A stretch of 64,000 bases of DNA from Humitalea rosea (GTDB lineage Bacteria; Pseudomonadota; Alphaproteobacteria; Acetobacterales; Acetobacteraceae), in contig NZ_QKYU01000025.1 in assembly GCF_003253705.1 (NCBI RefSeq), positions 1-64,000 on the forward strand. The letters are read 5' to 3'. Of the stretch, positions 25,094-32,946 are shown in pieces. A program made the position numbers and the translations under genes. The notes beneath the pieces were generated by a model, which did not search any database, was not told the origin of the DNA, and was given only the letters and a program-made list of their open reading frames with translations. Positions within the stretch are counted from its first letter, which is position 1. Every line of letters starts with the position of its first letter.

Positions 25094-26247
25094 ACCGCGA
25101 GCCCCGCCGCCCAGCCGCTCGCCCAGGCCCACTGGAAATTATAGCCGCCGAGCCAGCCGGTCACATCCACCGCCTCGCCCACCACGAACAGCCCCGGCAC
25201 CGCGCGCGCCTCCATGCTGCGCGACGACAGCCCGGCGGTATCCACGCCGCCGGCCATCACCTCGGCCTTGGCATAGCCCTCGGTGCCGGAGGGGGTGAGC
25301 GTCCAGGCGTTGATCCCGGCGGCGATCCGGGCGAGGTCCTTGTCCGGCATGTCGGCCATCCCCCGCTTCGGCCCCAGCACATCCGCGAGCCTGGCCGGCA
25401 ACATCCCGCCGAGGATGGTCGCGACCTGCGCCTTCGGCCGGGCGCGCTTGGCCGCCAGCAGCGCCGCCAGCACATCGACGCCGGGGACGAGGTCCAGCGC
25501 GATCTCGCTGCCCGGCACCCAGTAGGAGGAGATCTGCAACACCGCCGGCCCCGAAACGCCGCGATGGGTGAAGACCATGCCCTCCCGAAAACTGGTGCGG
25601 CCGTGGCTGGCCGCGACCTCCAGCGACAGGCCGGAGAGCGGGCGCATGATCTCCAGCGCCTCGCCCTGGAAGGTCAGCGGCACCAGCGCCGGGCGCGTCG
25701 GCGCGAGGCCGAGGCCGAAGCGCCGCGCGACCTCCAACGCGAAGCCTGTCGCCCCCATCTTCGGAATCGCGAGCCCCCCCGCCGCCAGCACCAGCGACGG
25801 CGCGGTGAAGGGGCCATGGTCGGTGCTGACCACGAACCCCGCCGCGACATCGGTGACGCGGTGGCCGAGGCAGACCTCCACCCCCGCATCGCGGCATTCG
25901 GCCATCAGCATCGCCACGATCTGCCGCGCCGAGCCATCGCAGAACAATTGCCCCAGCGTCTTCTCGTGCCAGGCGATGCCATGCGCATCGACCATGTCGA
26001 TGAAATCGCCCGAGGTGAAGCGCGCCAGCGCCGAGCGGCAGAAGGCGGGGTTGGCCGAGAGGAACCGTTCCGGCACCACTTCGCGATTGGTGAAGTTGCA
26101 GCGCCCGCCGCCGGAGATGAGGATCTTGGCGCCGGGATGGTCGAGATGCTCGATCACGGCGACCTTGCGGCCGCGCCGTCCGGCGGAAATGGCGCACATC
26201 AGCCCGGCGGCGCCGGCGCCGATGATCAGGGCATCATAGGTTCGCAT
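25090..26247 (-). CDS. FAD-dependent oxidoreductase, HI0933/YhiN family
   Basis: BaiN/HI0933-type flavoprotein of 385 residues, reductase or dehydrogenase of unknown substrate. The ADP-binding motif IIGAGAAGLMCAISAG lies at about 7-22; the family signature ISGGGRCNFTN follows at about 45-55. The C-terminal part EVMAGGVDTAGLSSRSMEARAVPGLFVVGEAVDVTGWLGGYN (in pieces) carries the second FAD site. ATG 26247 is chosen over an upstream frame extension. The gene ends convergently on the DUF188 gene, sharing CTAG. Confidence 0.85.
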   Translation of the reverse strand: MRTYDALIIGAGAAGLMCAISAGRRGRKVAVIEHLDHPGAKILISGGGRCNFTNREVVPERFLSANPAFCRSALARFTSGDFIDMVDAHGIAWHEKTLGQLFCDGSARQIVAMLMAECRDAGVEVCLGHRVTDVAAGFVVSTDHGPFTAPSLVLAAGGLAIPKMGATGFALEVARRFGLGLAPTRPALVPLTFQGEALEIMRPLSGLSLEVAASHGRTSFREGMVFTHRGVSGPAVLQISSYWVPGSEIALDLVPGVDVLAALLAAKRARPKAQVATILGGMLPARLADVLGPKRGMADMPDKDLARIAAGINAWTLTPSGTEGYAKAEVMAGGVDTAGLSSRSMEARAVPGLFVVGEAVDVTGWLGGYNFQWAWASGWAAGLAV

Positions 26248-26287
26248 GCCGCCATGTCCCGCATCGGGGCCACGGCGGCAAGGGAGA

Positions 26288-27055
26288 TCAGGTTGCCTGC
26301 ATCCGCGCCAGGTCGGCGGCGGTGACGGACATGCCTTCGATCCTCTTCGCGGTACCGCTGTTGATCGCCTTGCGGGCATGGGCGATCCAGGCGGCGATGT
26401 CGGCCGGCGGCACGTCGAGGAAATCGAAGATGTGATAGTCCCACCAGCGCAGATCCAGCATCGCCGCGATCGTCGCCGCGTCGAAGCGGTAGCGCAGCAG
26501 CCTGGCGGGAACGCCGCCCATGATCGCATAGGGCGGCACATCCCTGGTCACGACCGCGCCGGCGCCGATGATGGCGCCATCGCCGATGGTGAGTCCGGCC
26601 CGCAGGACGGCCTTGCCCCCGATCCAGACGTCATGGCCGATGCGGGTCAGCGGCCGCGCCTGATACCGCCGCGCGGCGAAGGGGGCGGGTTGGCCGAATT
26701 GCCTGACGTAGTGGTCGAGCCAGCCCTTGAACTGCGGGTCCATCCCAAGGGTGGAGGTCGAGAACCAGTCGGTCGGATGTTCGAACTGCCCGATCCAGAC
26801 CTCGGAGGCGAGCGAACAATACCGGCCCAGCTCGAAATGGGCGAAGAGCCCGCCGTTGCAGTAGGAATAGGCACCGATCCTGAAGGGGAAGGCAGAGCTG
26901 AGCGAGGCGTCGCAGGATGAGGGCCGCTCCAGCACCGTGTCCGAATGCAGCTGGGTGGCACCGGCGAGGCGGGGGTAGTTCAGGCCAAGCTCGCGCATCT
27001 TTCCCAGCAGCGCCTGGTTGATGGTGAGGGGAATCAGCTGCGGCTGCGGCATCAC
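26288..27055 (-). CDS. Hexapeptide-repeat acetyltransferase, CatB-like
   Basis: Left-handed beta-helix acyltransferase, 254 or 255 residues. The C-terminal half has IGHDVWIGGKAVLRAGLTIG and DGAIIGAGAVVTRDVPPYAIMGGVPARLLRYRF (in pieces), the classic CatB/LacA pattern; a histidine in FEHPTDW fits the catalytic base. It probably acetylates a sugar or drug-like alcohol with acetyl-CoA. Start is GTG 27055 or ATG 27052. GTG overlaps the stop of the small ORF upstream (GTGA), so the two are likely co-translated. Confidence 0.75.
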   Translation of the reverse strand: MMPQPQLIPLTINQALLGKMRELGLNYPRLAGATQLHSDTVLERPSSCDASLSSAFPFRIGAYSYCNGGLFAHFELGRYCSLASEVWIGQFEHPTDWFSTSTLGMDPQFKGWLDHYVRQFGQPAPFAARRYQARPLTRIGHDVWIGGKAVLRAGLTIGDGAIIGAGAVVTRDVPPYAIMGGVPARLLRYRFDAATIAAMLDLRWWDYHIFDFLDVPPADIAAWIAHARKAINSGTAKRIEGMSVTAADLARMQAT

Positions 27056-27234
27056 GCCAGGGTCCCCCGCGCAACGGGGCGGAAGGCGTCCTCGCTGCCG
27101 ATGTGCTTGCGGGGGTCCCAGGGGCCCCGGAGCACGCCTGGGCAGATCGCGTCATCGGCCTGGGCGTGGGTGCGGCCCGCCAAGAGCGGGACCAGGCCGG
27201 CACCCAGTGTGGCGCGACACGCAAGCTGGCACAT
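27052..27234 (-). CDS. Possible 60-residue secreted peptide
   Basis: A short frame from ATG 27234 preceded by AGGGGAGA nine bases upstream. The protein starts MCQLACRATLGAGLVPLLAG and has a signal-like hydrophobic core ending in THAQA; the predicted mature peptide is about 35 residues beginning DDAICPG and rich in Arg, Pro and Gly. Its stop overlaps the GTG of the acetyltransferase gene by four bases. No family was recognised. In very GC-rich DNA chance frames are common, so this stays tentative. Confidence 0.4.
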   Translation of the reverse strand: MCQLACRATLGAGLVPLLAGRTHAQADDAICPGVLRGPWDPRKHIGSEDAFRPVARGTLA

Positions 27235-27600
27235 GTGACTGGTCTCCCCTGGGGATGGCCGCTGCCGGGCCGTCGGCGGGAAGCCTGCTATCATTGGCCT
27301 CCCCTGGGAAGCTTCGCCACCTCATCAGGTGAGGCGGCGTGGCCCGGAAGGCTCGATCCCCGTGCTGCGCCGGTGATGTCCGGGCTGCCCATGGTGCCGG
27401 GCGGCCGCCGCCGCCGCGCCAGCTACCGCCGCGACATTCGGCCGAGGCCCAAAATGGCGATGGGGGCAGGGCGAAGGGGGGCAGGGGAGACAGGCCGACA
27501 AACTATCGGCCGCATCCGGCCATGCAATCGCCCCCGACCGGCTTTCGCGCGAGGGCATCGGGGGCCAGAATGGGACATCTCTTTTTCAAGGACCCGCCCC
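27235..27600. other. Gene-free stretch between divergent genes
   Basis: No convincing gene is seen in these 366 bases. They must carry the promoters for the leftward peptide/acetyltransferase pair and the rightward aminoacylase. A short hairpin, CACCT (27318-27322) with AGGTG near 27327-27331, and near-repeats of TCCCCTGGGGA/TCCCCTGGGAA at about 27244 and 27300 are the only structures noticed. Open frames here are GC-driven. Confidence 0.5.
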
Positions 27601-29052
27601 ATGGCTCTTCGATGCGACCTCATTGTCCGCGACGTCACGCTGTTCGACGGGACGGGCGGGCCGCGCCGGATCGGCGATGTGGGGGTGACCGGGGACCGCA
27701 TCACCGCGGTCGGCGATCTCTCCGGCGCCAGCGCCGACCGGGAGGTGATCGGCACCGGCCGCGCCCTCGCGCCAGGCTTCATCGACGCGCATACGCATGA
27801 CGACCGCGCCGTGCTCTGCGGCCCCGCCTGCATGACCTGCAAGATCAGCCAGGGTGTGACCACCGTCGTCGTCGGCAATTGCGGCGTCAGCCTCTCGCCC
27901 GCCCGCTTCAAATCAGCACCGCCGCCGCCGCTCGACCTGATCGGCGCCGAGGGCTGGTGGCGCTTCGGCGATTTCGGCGATTACGCGCGGGCGTTGAAGA
28001 CCCAAGGCTCGGAGGTCAACACCTATGCCCTCGTCGGCCATCAGACCATGCGGGTCGAGGCCATGGACGGCGACGTGATGCGCCCGGCCAAGGATGGCGA
28101 GATCGCGTTCATGCACAGCCGGCTGAAGGCCGCGCTGTCCGAGGGCGCCTCGGGCTTCTCCACCGGCCTCTACTACCCGCCCAACATGCATGCGACGACC
28201 GAGGAGGTGATCGCGGTCGCCGAGGCGCTGCGCACCACCGGCGGCATCTATTCCACGCATATGCGCGACGAGGCCGATCGCGTCTGCGCCTCGATCGAGG
28301 AGAGCTGCAAGATCGGCAAGCGCGTCGGCGTGCAGGTCCATATCAGCCACCACAAATGCTCGATGCCGGAGAACCACGGCCGCAGCACCCAGACCCTGCC
28401 GCTGCTCGAGGCCTATGCCGCGAGCCAGCCGCTCGCCTTCGACATGTATCCCTATCCCGCCGGCTCCACGGTGCTGATGCCCGAGCGCGTGCGCGACGAC
28501 ACCCGCATCATGATCACCTGGTCGGTGCCGCATCCCGAGATGGCCGGGCGGGACCTGAAGGACATCGCGCGCGGCTGGAACACCGACATCAAGGCCGCCG
28601 CCGAACAGCTTCTCCCCGCCGGCCAGATCACCTGGCAGATGGATGAGGAGGATGTGCAGCGGATCATGGCGCATCCGCTGTCGATGATCGGCTCGGACGG
28701 CATCCCGCATGACGCGCATCCGCATCCCCGCCTCTGGGGCACCTTCCCGCGCGTGCTCGGCTATTACTCGCGCGGCCTCGGGCTGTTCAGCCTGGAGACG
28801 GCGATCCACAAGATGACCGGCCGCACCGCCGAGACCTATGGCATGGTCGATCGCGGGACGATCAAGGTCGGCAATTTCGCCGATCTCGTGCTGTTCGACG
28901 CGAATACGGTCATCGACCTCGCGACCTTCGAGACGCCGAAGATCATGAGCGAGGGCATCGAGGAAGTCTGGTCCAATGGCGTGGCCACCTTCCGCAATCG
29001 CGAGGCGACGGGCGAGAAGCCGGGCCGCCTGCTCACACGCAACCGTGAGTAA
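27601..29052 (+). CDS. N-acyl-D-amino acid deacylase (D-aminoacylase)
   Basis: Amidohydrolase-superfamily deacylase of 483 residues. The metal motif is H64-T-H66 in FIDAHTHDD. GVTTVVVGNCGVSLSP (near 84-99), STHMRDEADRV and VQVHISHHK carry later ligands, and SMIGSDGIPHDAHPHPRLWGT (in pieces) is the characteristic aspartate motif. It hydrolyses N-acyl-D-amino acids to carboxylate plus D-amino acid. AAGGA precedes ATG 27601 by eight bases; the longer upstream frame is discarded. It fits the amide-degrading theme of the carbamoylase/HyuAB operon but is not in the same transcript. Confidence 0.85.
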   Translation: MALRCDLIVRDVTLFDGTGGPRRIGDVGVTGDRITAVGDLSGASADREVIGTGRALAPGFIDAHTHDDRAVLCGPACMTCKISQGVTTVVVGNCGVSLSPARFKSAPPPPLDLIGAEGWWRFGDFGDYARALKTQGSEVNTYALVGHQTMRVEAMDGDVMRPAKDGEIAFMHSRLKAALSEGASGFSTGLYYPPNMHATTEEVIAVAEALRTTGGIYSTHMRDEADRVCASIEESCKIGKRVGVQVHISHHKCSMPENHGRSTQTLPLLEAYAASQPLAFDMYPYPAGSTVLMPERVRDDTRIMITWSVPHPEMAGRDLKDIARGWNTDIKAAAEQLLPAGQITWQMDEEDVQRIMAHPLSMIGSDGIPHDAHPHPRLWGTFPRVLGYYSRGLGLFSLETAIHKMTGRTAETYGMVDRGTIKVGNFADLVLFDANTVIDLATFETPKIMSEGIEEVWSNGVATFRNREATGEKPGRLLTRNRE

Positions 29053-29106
29053 AGCGCTGGCGCCGAAGATGGGTTAAGCTGCGGGTAATCTCATCTGCAA
29101 TAAGGG

Positions 29107-31095
29107 ATGCCTGTTTTCATGCGCCTGAGCCTCGCTTTCCTGCTTGCCCTGAACCTGCCCGCGCTCGGCGCGGAACTGCCGGTGCGGGCCATCACCCTGT
29201 CCTCGGCCGGGGTGGTGCAGGTGGAGCGGGCGGGCGAGGTCGCGGCGGGGGAGGCGGCACGGTTCCGCCTGCCGCTCGGCGATGTCGATGATCTGCTGCG
29301 TTCGCTGACCGTCGCCGACCCGGCCGGGGCGGTGATCGGGCTGCGCCTGCCGGCCCAGGACCTGGCCGCCGAGGCGTTTCGCGGCCTGCCGCTGCGGGCC
29401 GAGGATTTCGACACCCGGGCCAGCCTGCTGAACGCGCTGCGCGGCCAGAACGTCACGGCCGGCGGCACCGAGGGCCGCATCACCGAGGCCGCGGAGACCG
29501 AGGCGAGCGGGCTGCGCCTGAGCCTGCTGACCGCCGAGGGCTTCCGCAGCATCATCCTGCGCGAGGGCGATGCGGTGCGCTTCGCCGATCCGACCCTCGG
29601 GCCCCGCATCGCCCGCGCCGCCGAGGCCGTGGCCGCCGCGCGCGCGGCGGATGAGCGGGAAGTCACCGTGGACCTCGCCGGGCAGGCCATGCGCGAGGTC
29701 AGCCTGAGCTATGTCGCCGGCGCCCCGGTCTGGAAGCCCTCCTACCGGCTGTTCGTGCCGCCGACCGGCCCGGCCGCCGAGGCGCGGCTGCAGGCCTGGG
29801 CGGTGGTCGAGAACGCGACCGGCAGCGACTGGTCGGAGGTTGCGCTGACCCTCGTCTCCGGTGAGGCCGCGGCCTATCGCCAGACGCTCTACACCCCGAT
29901 CCGCCCCGCGCGGCCGGAGATGCCGGTGCGGGTGGCCGAGGCCGTGTCGGTGCAGGCCGATACCGGCCCGCGCCCGGCCCCGCCGCCGCCGCCCGCGCCC
30001 GCCGCGATGGCGATGTTCCGCTCTGCCCCCGGCGCGGCCGCCCCGGCACGCGCCGCCGAGATCGCCGCCCCCGCCGCGCCCGCGATCGCCGAGGCTTCCG
30101 CCGGGCGCGTCGCCTTCCGCTTGCCGCAGCCCGTGACCCTGCGCGGCGGGCAGACCGCGAATTTGCCGTTCCTGGACCTGACCCTGCCGGCGCAGCGGGT
30201 CTGGTGGATCCAGGATCTCGCGGCGCGGCATCCGCTCTCGGCCGTGCGCGTCACCAATGCCGGCGACAGCACGCTGCCGGATGCGCTGGCCAGCGTTTTC
30301 GCGGCGGGTGAGGGCGGCTACCTCGGCGATGCCGAACTGCGGGCGCTGGCCCCGGGCGAGCAGCGCCTGCTCGCCTTCGGGCGGGACCGCGATGTGCTGG
30401 TGACGGCCGGCGGCGGCCAGGTGGAACGGCCGCTGCGGGCGGAACGGCGGCGCGGCGCCTTCCTCATCACCCTGCTGCGGCGGGAGGAGGTCTCCCTCGC
30501 GCTGGACCCCAAGGGCGCGACCGGCACCTTGCTGATCGACGTGCCGCGCCGGCCCGGCATGACCCCACGCTTCCCCGTGCTGGCGGAGGGCGATTTCGGC
30601 CTGCGGCACGAGGTGGCGCTGGATGGCGAGCCCAGCGGCGTGACCCTGGCCTTCGAGCGCGAGGCGACGACGGAGATCGCGCTCTGGGATGCCGGGCTCG
30701 GCGATCCGCGCCTGATCCCCTGGCGCGGCCTGAATGTGGAGCAGAACCTGCGCCGCCTGCCCGGCGGGCCGGGGACGCTGGAGGCGTTGCGCGACATCGC
30801 CGCCCGCATGCCCGCCGACGCACCCGGCCGGGCCGAGATCACCGCCGCCGTCGCGGGCCTCGGCGAGGCGCGGGCCTTGCTGGATGTGGTGCGCGGCGCC
30901 CTGAAGGAGCTGGCGACGGCCGAGGCCGCCCTGGCCCGCGCCCGCCAGGCCGCCGAGGACCGCAGCGGCCCCGAGCGCGAGGCGGCACGGCGCCGCCTGA
31001 ACGAGGCGAGCCTCGCGGTCGAACGCGCCGGGGCGGCGGCCGATGCAGCCTGGAACGCCTGGGCCGGCAAGGCGCAGGCCTTGACCGGCGGTTAG
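29107..31095 (+). CDS. Secreted DUF4139-domain protein
   Basis: Exported protein of 662 residues; DUF4139 (the mucoidy-inhibitor MuiA-like C-terminal domain family) covers about 195-560, with LSYVAGAPVWKPSYRLFV and WAVVENATGSDWSEVALTLVSGE as its signature. A signal peptide ends at LGA near residue 19; the start could be ATG 29107 or ATG 29119. A Pro/Ala linker interrupts the domain at about 292-330. The last 100 residues form a probable coiled coil. It lies 83 bases upstream of the proline-rich gene of the cellulose operon on the same strand, so co-transcription is possible. Confidence 0.75.
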   Translation: MPVFMRLSLAFLLALNLPALGAELPVRAITLSSAGVVQVERAGEVAAGEAARFRLPLGDVDDLLRSLTVADPAGAVIGLRLPAQDLAAEAFRGLPLRAEDFDTRASLLNALRGQNVTAGGTEGRITEAAETEASGLRLSLLTAEGFRSIILREGDAVRFADPTLGPRIARAAEAVAAARAADEREVTVDLAGQAMREVSLSYVAGAPVWKPSYRLFVPPTGPAAEARLQAWAVVENATGSDWSEVALTLVSGEAAAYRQTLYTPIRPARPEMPVRVAEAVSVQADTGPRPAPPPPPAPAAMAMFRSAPGAAAPARAAEIAAPAAPAIAEASAGRVAFRLPQPVTLRGGQTANLPFLDLTLPAQRVWWIQDLAARHPLSAVRVTNAGDSTLPDALASVFAAGEGGYLGDAELRALAPGEQRLLAFGRDRDVLVTAGGGQVERPLRAERRRGAFLITLLRREEVSLALDPKGATGTLLIDVPRRPGMTPRFPVLAEGDFGLRHEVALDGEPSGVTLAFEREATTEIALWDAGLGDPRLIPWRGLNVEQNLRRLPGGPGTLEALRDIAARMPADAPGRAEITAAVAGLGEARALLDVVRGALKELATAEAALARARQAAEDRSGPEREAARRRLNEASLAVERAGAAADAAWNAWAGKAQALTGG

Positions 31096-31178
31096 CCGGG
31101 CTGGATGCGCGCGGGGCGCGCGCCAGCCGCCCCGTGAAACGGTATGCTGCGAATCGAGAGAGAAGGAATGCGCGTAAG

Positions 31179-32108
31179 GTGGAGCGGGAGATCGGCAATC
31201 TGGCCAAGGCCTGTGGCCTGAACGCCGTGCGCTACATCGCCTATCCGGCGGTGGAGTTCGACGCCATTCCGCTCGTTCCGCCAGATGAGGTGCCAGAGGA
31301 GGCGCCAGAGGAGGCGCGGCAGCCGGCCGTCGCGGAAGCGCCCATGGCGGCGCCCGAGGCACCGCCCCCCTCCGCGCCGGTTTCGCAGCCCGCCCCAAGC
31401 CCCGTCGCCAGCCCCGTCGCCAGCCCCGTCGCCAGCCCTGGCGTGGCATGGCCGGAACCGACCGCGCCGGCCCCGCCCCGCGCCGCGCCGCCCATGGCCC
31501 CCCCGCCCGCCTGGCCGCCGCCGCAGGTCTGGACCGCCCCTGCTGCCGCGCCCGCATGGCCGGCGCCGGCCCATTCGGCGCCGCCCGGCTATCCGCAGCC
31601 GGCCTATCCGCAGCCGGCGCATCCGGCGGCCGGCTATCCGTCACCCTCTTATCCGCCCGCCGGCGCCCCCGCCCCTGGCTACCCGGGCGCCGGCTACCCC
31701 CCGCCCGGATACCCGGGCTACCCGCCGCCGGGCTACCCGCCCGCGCCGTATCAGCCGCCCCAGCCGGCGCCGCCCCAGCCGGCGCCGCCCCAGCCGGCGC
31801 CGCCCCAGCCGGCACCGCCCCCGGCCGCGCCGGCCTCGGCCATGGCGCGGCTGCACCGCGCGGGCATGCCGGCCGGCCGGCCCCATGGGCAGAGCTTCGC
31901 GCTGGTCGATGAGGCAGCGGCAACCCTGGCCGCCCCGCTGCCCCCCGCGGCCCCCCCCCAGGACGCCGAACCCGCCCCCCGCCCGGCCCCGCGGCGGCGG
32001 TCGCGCGCGGCCGCGCCGGGGCCCCTGGCGCAACCGCCCGCCGAACCGCCGGCCGCGCCGCAACCACCGGCCCGGCCGCCGCGCCGCCGCGCGCCGCCGA
32101 ACCCATGA
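31179..32108 (+). CDS. Proline-rich protein of the cellulose operon, BcsH/CcpA-like
   Basis: Of 309 residues, most after residue 40 are Pro, Ala, Gly, Tyr and Gln. The short N-terminal domain has LAKACGLNAVRYIAY and then F-x5-P, which resembles by spacing the LRSFGVEGGQYSY segment of acetic-acid-bacterial CcpA (BcsH), recalled from memory. Inner repeats include SPVA (x3), YPQPA, GYPPPGYP and PPQPA (x4). It probably organises the synthase at the inner face, as CcpA does. Start is GTG 31179 after AGAAGGA; GTG 31134 is the alternative. BcsQ follows after 13 bases. Confidence 0.6.
   Translation: MEREIGNLAKACGLNAVRYIAYPAVEFDAIPLVPPDEVPEEAPEEARQPAVAEAPMAAPEAPPPSAPVSQPAPSPVASPVASPVASPGVAWPEPTAPAPPRAAPPMAPPPAWPPPQVWTAPAAAPAWPAPAHSAPPGYPQPAYPQPAHPAAGYPSPSYPPAGAPAPGYPGAGYPPPGYPGYPPPGYPPAPYQPPQPAPPQPAPPQPAPPQPAPPPAAPASAMARLHRAGMPAGRPHGQSFALVDEAAATLAAPLPPAAPPQDAEPAPRPAPRRRSRAAAPGPLAQPPAEPPAAPQPPARPPRRRAPPNP
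31381..31815 (+). repeat. In-frame tandem repeats in the proline-rich gene
   Basis: The 12-base unit AGCCCCGTCGCC is repeated from about 31401 to 31437, and a 15-base unit reading CCCCAGCCGGCGCCG recurs four times between about 31755 and 31815. The units encode SPVA and PQPAP, so copy-number change keeps the frame and only alters linker length. They mark a slippage-prone, length-variable region. Confidence 0.75.
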
Positions 32109-32121
32109 CGGGCCCACCGCC

Positions 32122-32946
32122 ATGCCGTTGATCGCCTTCACCTCGCCCAAGGGTGGGGTCGGCAAGACCACGCTCACCGCCCAGATCGCGGCGATGCTGG
32201 CGCGGCGGGGCCATGCCGTGCTGGCGCTGGACCTCGACCCGCAGAACGCGCTGCGCCTGCACCTCGGCCGCCCGATGCGGGAGGATGCGGGCTTCATGGT
32301 GGAGCTGACGCGCCGGCCCGCATGGCGCCAGGCGATGCAGCCGACGGCATCCGGCGTCCAGCTCCTGGCCCATGGCGCCGCCGACCAGCGCCGGGCGCTG
32401 GAACTCGGCGTCGCATTGCTCGACCATCCGGAGCTGCTGGTGGCCCCGGTGCGGGACATGCTGGCGGACCCGCAACAGGTCGTGCTGGTGGATACCCCGC
32501 CTGGCGCCAGCGCCGCGCTCTCGGCCCTGGCGCCGCTGGCGGATCTTCTGGTCGTGGTGCTGCTGGCCGATGCCGCCAGCGCCTCGCTGGTGCCGCAGGT
32601 CGCGGGCGGGCGGCAGCTTGGGCGCGGCACCCTGGCCGCGCGCATGGCCGAGCGGTCCGTGGTGGTGCTGAACCAGGTCGATCTGGACAGCCCGCTGAGC
32701 CGCACCGTCATGGACATGTCCGTCGCGGCCTTGGGTGAGCGGCTGATCGGCGCGGTCTGCCGCGACGAACGCGTGGCCGAGGCCCTGGGCGACAAACGCC
32801 TGCTGGCGGATGAAGCGCCGGGCTTCGGCGGCGCCGCCGAGGATCTTGTTCTGCTGACCGACGCGATCGCGGCGATGGCGAGGTTGCCGCCGCCCGGACG
32901 CCCGCGCGGCGCCCGTCCGGCGCTGCTCGATTGGGGATTTCGTTGA
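32122..32946 (+). CDS. bcsQ: Cellulose synthase accessory ATPase BcsQ (ParA/MinD type)
   Basis: ParA/MinD-type P-loop ATPase of 274 residues. The deviant Walker A KGGVGKTT is at 10-17; LALDLDPQNALRLHLG is the A' region and VLVDTPPGA the Walker B. In enterobacteria BcsQ helps localise and support cellulose synthase at the pole. Here it sits 13 bases after the proline-rich gene, and its TGA overlaps the bcsAB ATG by one base. AcetylCoA-type or chromosome partition roles are unlikely given this context. LLDWGFR at the C terminus is unlike ParA. Confidence 0.8.
   Translation: MPLIAFTSPKGGVGKTTLTAQIAAMLARRGHAVLALDLDPQNALRLHLGRPMREDAGFMVELTRRPAWRQAMQPTASGVQLLAHGAADQRRALELGVALLDHPELLVAPVRDMLADPQQVVLVDTPPGASAALSALAPLADLLVVVLLADAASASLVPQVAGGRQLGRGTLAARMAERSVVVLNQVDLDSPLSRTVMDMSVAALGERLIGAVCRDERVAEALGDKRLLADEAPGFGGAAEDLVLLTDAIAAMARLPPPGRPRGARPALLDWGFR

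Noticed and set aside
27325-27558. Leftward frame in the gap before the D-aminoacylase
   Set aside because: His/Pro/Ala-rich with no recognisable pattern; looks like a GC-driven open frame.
31740-31815. Possible DNA binding-site array in the proline-rich gene
   Set aside because: The repeats are multiples of three and encode PQPAP units inside an open frame, so protein repeat is the simpler reading.
29074-32475. 1133-residue leftward frame opposite the DUF4139 and proline-rich genes
   Set aside because: Antisense shadow; low-complexity Arg/Gly/Ala content mirrors Pro/Ala codons on the other strand.
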